Below are positions 1 through 5,372 of a stretch of 5,881 nucleotides of DNA, one piece after another; position 1 is the first letter of the stretch; each line of letters begins with the position of its first letter. Source of the stretch: CBDUUP01 sp965370435 (lineage in GTDB: Bacteria; Chloroflexota; Anaerolineae; Anaerolineales; UBA11579); NCBI GenBank assembly GCA_965370435.1, contig CBDUUP010000297.1, positions 1 through 5,881 on the forward strand, given 5' to 3'. Under the pieces are notes generated by a model that ran no database searches, had not been told where the DNA came from, and saw nothing but the letters and a program-made list of their open reading frames with translations. Both the position numbers and the translations under genes were made by a program.

Positions 1-3
1 CTG

Positions 4-133
4 GGATCTTTGGGAATTGACGTGGTCGGTTACAAAATCTAGTTTTTTACCCGACAGATATGGGTGTTTTGATTGACTTGCACCCACATATTGGTATAGA
101 ACATTTGTAAACCACGTCAATTCCCAGAGAACC
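4..133. repeat. Long imperfect inverted repeat with nested hairpin (MITE-like or structured element)
   Basis: A perfect 16-bp arm, tgggaattgacgtggt at 11-26, is matched by its reverse complement at 111-126. Pairing continues outward to 4 and 133 with two mismatches. It continues inward through ttacaaa (30-36) and tttgtaa (104-110) after a 3-nt bulge (27-29). Near the centre tgggtg (61-66) pairs with caccca (81-86), so the whole segment can fold as one long interrupted hairpin. No gene lies inside and no target-site duplication is visible, although only three bases precede the left end. It could be a non-autonomous transposable element or a structured transcript end. The sequence alone does not decide between these. 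Confidence 0.7.
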
Positions 134-504
134 ACATTCTGATCGTTACACCTACGACGACTTGCACCGCATGTTAAGGGGTATTTTATCAAATGACTTG
201 CTCGGTTTCCTTATTGGGTGCGTTTATAAATCCCACCGAGGGACAAATAGCGGTTCATGATTATTCACCCTATGGAATACTACGCCTACGACGCCTAGGG
301 ACACCATATTAGTATACATAGATTTTTGGAAAGCTATCTGCTGAAGTACTTCACATGAAAGTAAGCCCCCCGATCACAATTTGGCCTAATCAGATGAATA
401 AAAAATCAGTTATATCGGTGAAATGCGGAACTCAAATATTGTAATATGTAAATAGTATGTAATCAAAAAATATTATTCACCAAACTATATAGGAGTATAG
501 CAAA
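134..504. other. AT-rich stretch without a recognisable intact gene
   Basis: No open frame here has a convincing start or family match. It contains a short relic resembling the ugpC 3' end (186-214). It also contains an imperfect direct repeat of 15/18 bases, tacacctacgacgacttg at 147-164 and tacgcctacgacgcctag at 281-298. The motif gacttgc recurs at 75, 159 and 195. The last 100 bases are very AT-rich and should hold the promoter of the small gene at 505, but no well-spaced -35/-10 pair stands out. Confidence 0.5.
186..214 (-). pseudogene. Possible relic of a ugpC 3' end
   Basis: This 29-bp stretch matches 1326-1354, the last nine codons and stop of the intact ugpC, at 25 of 29 positions. 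All four differences are transitions. Read on the minus strand in the same frame it gives KETEQVI followed by TGA TAA, against KETEQAVR then TAA. The terminal arginine codon CGA has become TGA, and the old stop is still in register. Further upstream the match fades to about 10 of 24 bases. It may be the tail of a decayed tandem paralogue or a displaced 3' end left by an insertion. The match is short, so chance cannot be excluded. Confidence 0.35.
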
Positions 505-702
505 ATGACGCAAAATACAGATGTGAAAAAGAGTGTGAAGAAAATCTACCTGATATACCTAACACCCAGCACCCAGCGTTTCTTGTATGGCATTGCTCTT
601 TTGGTATTGGCCGGGTTTGCCATTAAATTAGAGATTTTCAACCCCGAGGTTTGGGGTTTTCTGGGCACCGCGCTTGGTCTTATGTATTTGCGCAGTAAAT
701 GA
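505..702 (+). CDS. Small hypothetical membrane protein, 65 aa
   Basis: I do not recognise a family. The start is well supported: an AGGAG ribosome binding site at 491-495 lies nine bases before the ATG. The N-terminal 25 residues are polar and lysine-rich (K9, K10, K13, K14). Then come a hydrophobic helix at about residues 27-46 and a second, shorter hydrophobic segment at about 50-62, ending in RSK. This is consistent with one or two membrane spans and positively charged ends. There is no signal-peptidase motif or catalytic signature. The gene lies in an AT-rich segment whose composition differs from the GC-rich genes to the right, which may point to acquisition from elsewhere. Its stop overlaps the start of the next small ORF in ATGA. 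A small phage- or plasmid-type membrane protein is possible, but nothing in the sequence proves it. Confidence 0.6.
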   Translation: MTQNTDVKKSVKKIYLIYLTPSTQRFLYGIALLVLAGFAIKLEIFNPEVWGFLGTALGLMYLRSK

Positions 703-917
703 CTAAATATTTTAAAAGTAATGAAACTGGCGCTATTGGTGTGGAGTGGTGTCCGCGCATGTACATTTTACCTAAGAATATGGATATTTTGTGCCACTGG
801 TGCCACAAATTGTCTTTTTTATGGTTTCAGCAGCAAAATGATATGATTCCCCATTCCAAGGAAAACGCGTTTGTAGGCCAAACGGTTACATCTTGGAGTG
901 TTTTGGAAAACAACTAA
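699..917 (+). CDS. Doubtful hypothetical protein, 72 aa
   Basis: This ORF starts at the ATG of an ATGA overlap with the stop of the preceding gene, an arrangement typical of translational coupling. However, no purine-rich ribosome binding site precedes it. The product is not recognisably related to any family I know. It carries three cysteines: C18 and a C32-H-W-C35-H pair that resembles half of a zinc-binding site. It has no clear transmembrane helix. Composition is AT-rich like its neighbour. A local direct repeat, gtgccac twice with 9-bp spacing, encodes the Cys/His region. It may be a real coupled small protein, a frameshifted extension of the upstream gene, or a chance ORF. Confidence 0.3.
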   Translation: MTKYFKSNETGAIGVEWCPRMYILPKNMDILCHWCHKLSFLWFQQQNDMIPHSKENAFVGQTVTSWSVLENN

Positions 918-1267
918 GTATGATTTTTCTTGAAGGTTAGTATTAATTCCTAATGAAAAAATTTGCCCCGGTATTGAAATCGGTCATATCTCCTACCCCT
1001 GAAGGTTTATATGGAAGGCTTTAACAGATTCTTTATCGGAATCCTGGACTGTCTATTGTTAAGTGCAAAGTAAAATCAAGGGAGAAATATCCTAGGGCGG
1101 AGTGTATCTCATCAACGTGAATATCACCGACATCACCGATGAATCAGATAATTGAGGAAATACGATAAGTGCATCTGTTGCACATCCATTTCCTATTACC
1201 CCAACTTCTCCTCTATTCGCCGACCTTTACGCCCCCAGATACGATCAGCGAAGTTATGTGTAAATGA
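918..1267. other. Intergenic stretch with no identifiable gene
   Basis: All frames are interrupted within about 40 codons. I see no tRNA-like cloverleaf, no ribosome binding site followed by a credible ORF, and no insertion-sequence ends. A short direct repeat, atcaccga(c/t), occurs around 1123-1140, and a weak 5-bp hairpin (gattc/gaatc) lies near 1030. The segment may be decayed coding DNA, but no parent family can be named. Confidence 0.5.
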
Positions 1268-1300
1268 AACCTCCCGCAGGCTAAGAACCTGCGGGAGGTT
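1268..1300 (-). terminator. Intrinsic terminator of the ABC ATPase gene
   Basis: A perfect 13-bp GC-rich stem, aacctcccgcagg at 1268-1280 and cctgcgggaggtt at 1288-1300, encloses a 7-nt loop. Read on the minus strand it begins 25 bases after the ugpC stop and is followed by a T-rich tail (tttcattta). This is the expected Rho-independent layout. The plus-strand tail, ttggttt, is weaker, so activity in that direction is less likely. Confidence 0.88.
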
Positions 1301-1325
1301 GGTTTGAGATAATCAGGGGCGATGC

Positions 1326-2426
1326 TTATCGAACGGCTTGCTCGGTTTCTTTATCGAAGATGTGCATGTTGTCCATGTTGAAGACCAGGTTCAGGTCTGC
1401 GTCCACGGTGTATTTCGAGCGGGGGTCCACCCGGGCGACGAAGCTGTGGTCGCCAGCCTGGACAAATACGAAGATCTCATTGCCCATCAACTCCATCACG
1501 TCCACCTTGCCTTTCACCGGGCTGGCGGTGATGCTGGGGGGCGCGAAGTCGGGGTTGTGGATGTCTTCGGGGCGAATGCCAAAGATCACCGGTTTTCCAG
1601 TGTGGGACTTGTAGGCCGCGGCGCGGCCGGCGGGGACTTCGACCTGGAAAGCGCCGCAGTCCACCATTAACTTGCCGCCCTCATCCTTCAATGTGGCCTC
1701 GAAAAAGTTCATGGACGGCGAACCGATGAAACCGGCCACGAAGAGGTTATTGGGGTGGTCGTAGAGGTTCTGGGGGGTGTCTACCTGCTGCAATAGGCCC
1801 AGGTCCATCACCGCAATGCGGGTGGCCATGGTCATGGCCTCCACCTGGTCGTGGGTGACGTAGATGAAGGTGGTGGCGAGGCGTTTGTGGAGCTTGCTGA
1901 TCTCGGCCCGGGTCTGCACCCGGAGCTTGGCGTCCAGGTTGGAGAGAGGTTCGTCCAGCAGGAAGACCTTGGGTTCACGCACAATGGCGCGCCCCAGAGC
2001 CACTCGCTGGCGCTGCCCGCCGGAGAGTTGGCGGGGTTTGCGTTCCAGCAGGTCTAGGATGCCCAGGATCTCGGCGGCGTCCTCCACCCGGCGCTTGATC
2101 TCCGCCTTGTCCATCTTACGGAGTTTAAGGCCAAATGCCATATTGTTGAACACTGACATGTGCGGGTAGAGGGCGTAGGATTGGAACACCATCGCGATGT
2201 CCCGGTCTTTAGGGGCAATATCATTGACGATATTGTCGCCGATCATGATCTGGCCCTCGGTGATGTCTTCCAGTCCGGCGAGAAGCCGGAGGGCGGTGGT
2301 CTTTCCGCAGCCGGAAGGACCGACCAACACAAGAAACTCTTTATCCTCCACTTGAATATCCATATTGTTAACGGCAATTACATCCCCAAACTTCTTGGTC
2401 ACTTTTTCATAAGTTACGCTGGCCAT
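1326..2426 (-). CDS. ugpC: ABC transporter ATP-binding protein, UgpC/MalK/MsmK type
   Basis: This is the cytoplasmic ATPase that powers CUT1-class ABC importers for sugars or glycerol-3-phosphate. At 366 aa it is normal length and complete. Visible motifs are Walker A GPSGCGKTT at 36-44, Q-loop Q82, ABC signature LSGGQRQRVA at 134-143, Walker B VFLLDEP at 154-160, the D-loop around 162-165 and the switch histidine H192. The C-terminal part from about 236 has the MalK-like regulatory OB/TOBE fold, including the conserved FGIRPEDI segment (282-289). The start is supported by AAGGAG at 2436-2441, nine bases upstream. No permease or binding-protein gene adjoins it and it has its own terminator. 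It therefore looks like a stand-alone ATPase serving several importers, as known for MsmK-type proteins (inference). The exact substrate cannot be told from the sequence. Confidence 0.97.
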   Translation of the reverse strand: MASVTYEKVTKKFGDVIAVNNMDIQVEDKEFLVLVGPSGCGKTTALRLLAGLEDITEGQIMIGDNIVNDIAPKDRDIAMVFQSYALYPHMSVFNNMAFGLKLRKMDKAEIKRRVEDAAEILGILDLLERKPRQLSGGQRQRVALGRAIVREPKVFLLDEPLSNLDAKLRVQTRAEISKLHKRLATTFIYVTHDQVEAMTMATRIAVMDLGLLQQVDTPQNLYDHPNNLFVAGFIGSPSMNFFEATLKDEGGKLMVDCGAFQVEVPAGRAAAYKSHTGKPVIFGIRPEDIHNPDFAPPSITASPVKGKVDVMELMGNEIFVFVQAGDHSFVARVDPRSKYTVDADLNLVFNMDNMHIFDKETEQAVR

Positions 2427-2462
2427 GGCCTTTTACTCCTTTTTCGAATGTATAGTGCTTTG

Positions 2463-2468
2463 ATTATA
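2463..2468 (-). promoter_or_regulatory. Candidate -10 box of the ugpC promoter
   Basis: On the minus strand the sequence reads a perfect TATAAT, placed so that transcription would begin about 30 bases before the ugpC ATG. The region where a -35 box should lie is occupied by a polypyrimidine run (minus strand of 2479-2508) with no TTGACA-like hexamer. The promoter would therefore need an activator or another contact. A second, weaker candidate, TATACA, lies at 2449-2454. Confidence 0.45.
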
Positions 2469-2478
2469 TACTGATTTT

Positions 2479-2508
2479 GGGGGAAAGGGGGGGAGAGAAA
2501 GAGGGAAA
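2479..2508. repeat. Thirty-base polypurine tract with G-runs
   Basis: Every plus-strand base from 2479 to 2508 is a purine. It includes a G5 run (2479-2483), a G7 run (2487-2493) and a G3 run (2503-2505). Such a tract could form a triplex or, if the G7 run is split, a G-quadruplex. It overlaps the position expected for the ugpC -35 element and leads directly into the tandem array beginning at 2502. Confidence 0.75.
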
Positions 2509-2628
2509 CAGGTATACAGGGAGACACGTAAACAGGGAAACACGTATACAGGGAAACACGTATACAGGGAAACACGTATACAGGTAAACAAGGAACAAGG
2601 TGACAAGGCAACAAGGTGACAAGGTGAC
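2502..2628 (+). repeat. Phased 8-bp tandem array (16 units)
   Basis: Sixteen consecutive units of 8 bp, one of them 7 bp, all end in AC. The left part alternates agggaaac and acgtatac, making a 16-bp higher-order unit. It occurs five times from 2502 to 2581, and the last three copies are identical. After a transitional aggtaaac (2582-2589) the units become aaggtgac or aaggcaac (2590-2628). The period is not a multiple of three, so the open frames crossing it are an artefact of absent stop codons. It lies between the divergent ugpC and 2841 genes. Confidence 0.92.
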
Positions 2629-2676
2629 AAGGGAAAACGTAAGCGAGGGGATTGAAATTGCGGATTGCATTCAGGA

Positions 2677-2766
2677 ACTTGCCCACTTGCATACTTGCCC
2701 ACTTGCAACCTGCCCACTTGCTTCTTGCCCACTTGCAACCTGCCCACTTGCTTCTTGCCCACTTGC
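2677..2766 (-). repeat. 7/8-bp tandem array on the opposite strand (15-bp higher-order unit)
   Basis: Plus-strand units acttgcaacctgccc and acttgcttcttgccc alternate, giving an exact 30-bp duplication (2701-2730 and 2731-2760). Older half-units lie from 2677 to 2700 and a partial unit ends at 2766. On the minus strand the units read aagtgggc alternating with aagaagc, aggttgc or aagtatgc. These resemble the AAG-start, C-end units of the array at 2502-2628. The two arrays are thus inverted relative to each other around a 48-bp unique spacer. Confidence 0.92.
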
Positions 2767-2778
2767 ACACCCAGAAGA

Positions 2779-2805
2779 TTGACTCAATCTCATATCTATT
2801 ATAGA
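2779..2805 (+). promoter_or_regulatory. Candidate promoter for the gene at 2841
   Basis: TTGACT at 2779-2784 is a good -35 hexamer. Possible -10 boxes are TATAGA at 2800-2805 (spacing 15) or the overlapping TATTAT at 2797-2802 (spacing 12); both spacings are short. The position suits a leader of about 30 bases. The site starts 12 bases after the tandem array ends. Confidence 0.42.
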
Positions 2806-2840
2806 CTCATGCGTATCAATTTCCTCATACGGAGTCGTAT

Positions 2841-3734
2841 ATGCGCTTTGGAATTATTTCCACCCAGATGGACACGTTGATCCCTCCCGGCTTATCCACC
2901 GAGGCGGTGATGGCGAACATCGCCGGGTATGAACTCACCCATGTGGTGAAGGATTTGTGCGGCCGGGGGTTCAATCCTATCGAGGTGAGCGCCGATATGG
3001 CTCTCTTCCTGCCGCACGCTTTCCATGCTGAGGCTATTGAGAAGTTGGCCGCGCTCAAGGAAGAGACCGGGACGCCTTACACCGTCCACCTGCCGCTCTG
3101 GTCGGCGGAGGTTTCGACGCCGCTGGTCCCCGTGCGGGACGGGGCGGTGCAGGCGGTGGTGGATGCATTTGAGCTGACCCTTCCCCTGGAGCCGGAGATG
3201 TACGTCCTGCACGCCACCGGCGCGCTGGCGGCCGAATTTTACCGGATGAAGGTCCATGAACTGGCCAAGGCCTTCACCCTGAACGAATTCCAGAACCAGG
3301 CTCGCCACAGCCTGGAGACCATCCTCGCCAAAACCGGGATCCCCAGCCGCAAACTCGCCATCGAGACAGTCGAGTTCCCTTTCGAGATGACCCTTTCTCT
3401 GGCGGAGGAGCTGGACCTCTCGATCTGTTTCGACACCGGGCACGTGCTGGCGGGGTTCTCTGGAGCGCCGGATTTCTTCGAGGCTCTGGAGGCTTGCCTG
3501 CCGCGTTTGGGCGAGGTGCATCTGCATGACAGTCCCTGGCGCAGCCCGGATCAAGAACCCGGCTACCATCTAGACCACAAACCCCTGGGCCAGGGCGACC
3601 TGGACCTGGGCCGCTTCCTGGATAGACTGGTGGAGGCGGGCTACGAGGGGCCGGTGGTTTTTGAGCTGACCGTGGAGGAGGCGTTGGAGTCTTTGGAGGC
3701 GATCCGGGAGGTTAGGCCAGGGATGTTGGGGTGA
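2841..3734 (+). CDS. TIM-barrel xylose isomerase-like / AP endonuclease family 2 protein, possibly CbiR-type phosphodiesterase
   Basis: This 297-aa protein has the layout of the sugar phosphate isomerase/epimerase (AP endonuclease 2, PF01261-like) superfamily, probably cytoplasmic. The start ATG follows GGAG (2831-2834) by six bases. Residues matching the endonuclease IV trinuclear metal site can be placed in order: H83 (in YTVHLPLW), H124 (VLHATG), E175 (AIETVEF), D198 and H201 (CFDTGHV), H227 or H229 (EVHLHD), D245 and H246 (LDHKPLGQGDLD) and E275 (VFELT). Many epimerases of this fold keep only four ligands, so the full set suggests hydrolysis of a phosphoester. The cobamide-remodelling phosphodiesterase CbiR belongs to this superfamily, and the sequence recalls its Chloroflexota members. 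That comparison is from memory and no cobamide gene is present here. A sugar isomerase role, suggested by the neighbouring transporter and oxidoreductase, remains open. Confidence 0.88.
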   Translation: MRFGIISTQMDTLIPPGLSTEAVMANIAGYELTHVVKDLCGRGFNPIEVSADMALFLPHAFHAEAIEKLAALKEETGTPYTVHLPLWSAEVSTPLVPVRDGAVQAVVDAFELTLPLEPEMYVLHATGALAAEFYRMKVHELAKAFTLNEFQNQARHSLETILAKTGIPSRKLAIETVEFPFEMTLSLAEELDLSICFDTGHVLAGFSGAPDFFEALEACLPRLGEVHLHDSPWRSPDQEPGYHLDHKPLGQGDLDLGRFLDRLVEAGYEGPVVFELTVEEALESLEAIREVRPGMLG

Positions 3735-3774
3735 GGTATTATAGGTCGATGGTTATGGTTAAATTCACGCGACG

Positions 3775-3858
3775 ACCCTCACCCCGCTCGCTGCGCTCGC
3801 GCCCCTCTCCCTGGAAGGGAGAGGGGCAGAAAGTCCGTAGGACTTTCGGGGTGAGGGT
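3775..3858. repeat. Nested palindromic element (REP/BIME-like), possible terminator
   Basis: Outer arms accctcaccccg (3775-3786) and cggggtgagggt (3847-3858) pair perfectly over 12 bp. Inside are a hairpin gcccctctccc/gggagaggggc (3801-3811 and 3817-3827) and a second hairpin aaagtcc/ggacttt (3830-3836 and 3840-3846). A GC-rich gctcgctgcgctcgc block lies at 3786-3800. The whole can fold as a multi-branched cruciform. Elements of this composition are often dispersed in many copies in GC-rich genomes (general knowledge). The pentamer acgcg flanks it at 3767-3771 and 3861-3865, possibly by chance. Lying between the TIM-barrel and MFS genes, it probably limits read-through. Confidence 0.8.
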
Positions 3859-3916
3859 AAACGCGCGGGCGCTAAAACATATCGTACATGCAAAAACACC
3901 TCGGAGATAGCAACCC

Positions 3917-5356
3917 ATGAAACGCGTACTGCGCTGGTATGACTACATCACCCTGAATATCTATTGGCTGGGGATCAATCTCTCTTCCGGTATTATCACG
4001 CCGCTGCTGCTGCCTTATTTGGTGGCCTTGTTCGTCCCGGCGGAGGTGAAGAACACCTCGCTGGCGAACGTGCGGGTGGTGGGGCTGGCGGTGGCGATGA
4101 TGGCCCAGCCGGTGGCGGGGATGTTGAGCGACCGGAGCGACCTGCGCTGGGGAAAACGCCGCCCGTACATCTTCACCGGGGCGGTCTTGAGCATCATGTT
4201 CTTATTCATCATCGGCGCGTCTCCAAATTTCCCCCATCGCACCGCCTATCTGGTCCTGATGGCCGGGATCGTCCTGCTCCAGGTTTCGTCCAACATCGGA
4301 CACGGCGCGCTGCAAGGATTGATCCCTGATATGGTGGCGGAGGACCAGCGGGGCGGCGCTTCGGGGGCCAAGGCCGTCTTTGAATTGCTGCCCGTTATCC
4401 TGATCGTCGTCCTCGGGGTTGGCGGCTGGGTTGACGATGGCAAGGTCTGGTTGACGGTCGGCCTCATCATGGTTGGATTCCTGGCGACCATGCTCGTCAC
4501 CATTTTCTTCATCCAGGAAACTCCCTTGAAGGAGAAACCCGCCGGCAGCCTGCGCGAGCCGATCTTGCGGGTGGTTCTCCTGACCGTTATTTTCGTCGGC
4601 GTGACCCAGACGGCCACCTGGCTGGTCAAGGCCAGCGCAGCGTGGCTCAACAATCAAGAGGTATCGCTGGCTGTTCAGGTCATCGTGGTGGGTCTGGCGG
4701 GGCTGCTGGGGATGGCGGGATCGATTTTCCTGGGCGTTTACTTCGGGGCCAGGGTGGGCATCGGACGGGAGGCTGGACAACAAAGCTCCTTCATCTGGTG
4801 GGTGGTCAACCGGATCCTCTTTCTGGCCGCGGTGGGGTCCATTCAGGGGTTCGCCCGGTTCTTCCTGGAGGACGTAATCAAGGTGGATGATCCCGGCATG
4901 ATGACGACCATCCTCTTGGGCGTGGTGGCGGTGTTCCTGCTCATCACTGCCATCATCGGCGGCTATCTGGCCGACCGGATCGGGCGAAAGCGGCTGGTGG
5001 GGCTTGCGGGGATCGTGGCGGCGGTGGGGACGCTGCTCTTACTCTTCTCCCAGAGCGTGGCGATGGTGCTGGTCGCGGGGTGCATCATCGGGGCGGGGGC
5101 GGGGACTTTCATGGCGACCAACTGGGCGCTGGGCACCGACCTGGTCCCGCCGGAGCAAGCCGGGCGCTACCTGGGCATCTCCAACCTGGCGGGGGCTGGG
5201 GCGGGGATCGTGGGGGCCGGTATCGGCGGGCCGATGGCGGATTTTGTCAATGGCTTGCAGCCGGGGCTGGGGTATCTGGTTATTATTGGGATCTATGCGG
5301 GGTTGTTCTTGTTGTCTACCTTGACGTTGACGAGGGTGAAGGTAATTAGTGATTAG
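3917..5356 (+). CDS. MFS transporter, SLC45/GPH sugar-cation symporter-like
   Basis: This is a 479-aa integral membrane protein with about 12 hydrophobic helices in two six-helix halves, the usual MFS size. The loop after helix 2 carries motif A in the form GMLSDRSDLRWGKRRPYI (residues 68-85), where the acidic-then-WGKRRP pattern is typical of SLC45/sucrose-type and GPH symporters. The equivalent loop in the second half is GGYLADRIGRKR (348-359). Two matching loops, IPDMVAEDQRG (136-146) and LVPPEQAGRYLG (409-420), show the internal pseudo-repeat. A sugar or glycoside substrate is likely but unproven. GGAG at 3903-3906 lies ten bases before the ATG. The last four codons and the TAG stop are made of the heptamer repeat that follows, so the extreme C-terminus (VISD) may be repeat-derived. 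A 182-bp spacer with a palindrome separates it from the preceding gene, so independent transcription is likely. Confidence 0.95.
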   Translation: MKRVLRWYDYITLNIYWLGINLSSGIITPLLLPYLVALFVPAEVKNTSLANVRVVGLAVAMMAQPVAGMLSDRSDLRWGKRRPYIFTGAVLSIMFLFIIGASPNFPHRTAYLVLMAGIVLLQVSSNIGHGALQGLIPDMVAEDQRGGASGAKAVFELLPVILIVVLGVGGWVDDGKVWLTVGLIMVGFLATMLVTIFFIQETPLKEKPAGSLREPILRVVLLTVIFVGVTQTATWLVKASAAWLNNQEVSLAVQVIVVGLAGLLGMAGSIFLGVYFGARVGIGREAGQQSSFIWWVVNRILFLAAVGSIQGFARFFLEDVIKVDDPGMMTTILLGVVAVFLLITAIIGGYLADRIGRKRLVGLAGIVAAVGTLLLLFSQSVAMVLVAGCIIGAGAGTFMATNWALGTDLVPPEQAGRYLGISNLAGAGAGIVGAGIGGPMADFVNGLQPGLGYLVIIGIYAGLFLLSTLTLTRVKVISD

Positions 5357-5372
5357 GTGATTAGTGATTAGT
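5345..5372 (+). repeat. Gattagt heptamer tandem repeat overlapping the MFS stop codon
   Basis: The block attagtgattag occurs at 5345-5356 and again at 5360-5371. It is built from copies of the 7-mer gattagt with one dinucleotide gt insertion (5357-5358). The first copy is inside the MFS reading frame and provides its TAG stop. The array ends exactly where the MITE-like element begins. Short heptamer repeats of this kind are known in cyanobacterial genomes as STRRs; the resemblance is of form only. Confidence 0.85.

Noticed and set aside
1036..1143. A 36-codon open frame on the minus strand containing HVDEIHSALGYF, faintly like the C-terminal part of small DUF433-type proteins
   Set aside because: It is closed by stops on both sides, has no start or ribosome binding site, and the resemblance covers only about ten residues.
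1082..1164. A GTG-initiated mini-ORF at about 1101 after a purine-rich ggcgga, reading VYLINVNITDITDESDN
   Set aside because: It is only 17 codons, its repeated ITD comes from a short direct repeat, and nothing supports translation.
1338..2169. Plus-strand open frames of 68-110 codons opposite ugpC
   Set aside because: They are shadows of a clearly coding minus-strand gene with all ABC ATPase motifs, and their compositions are unlike real proteins.
2641..2766. Possible CRISPR array: the spacer contains ggggattgaaa, as at some CRISPR repeat ends, next to repeated DNA
   Set aside because: The motif occurs once, the repeats are adjacent 7-8-bp units with no unique spacers of constant length, and no cas gene is near.
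2414..2770. Long overlapping open frames on the minus strand and short ones on the plus strand, rich in Cys, Leu and Pro repeats
   Set aside because: They are translations of the 7-8-bp and 15-16-bp arrays, which happen to lack stops in several frames. The period is not a multiple of three in the main array, there is no suitable ribosome binding site, and several frames are open at once.
2892..3569. A 225-codon minus-strand frame opposite the TIM-barrel gene
   Set aside because: It is an antisense shadow produced by GC-rich codon bias. The plus-strand frame has the conserved metal ligands and a ribosome binding site.
4202..4783. A 193-codon minus-strand frame opposite the MFS gene
   Set aside because: It is very rich in Asp, Gln, His and Asn, as expected when hydrophobic membrane codons are read on the opposite strand, and it has no family resemblance.
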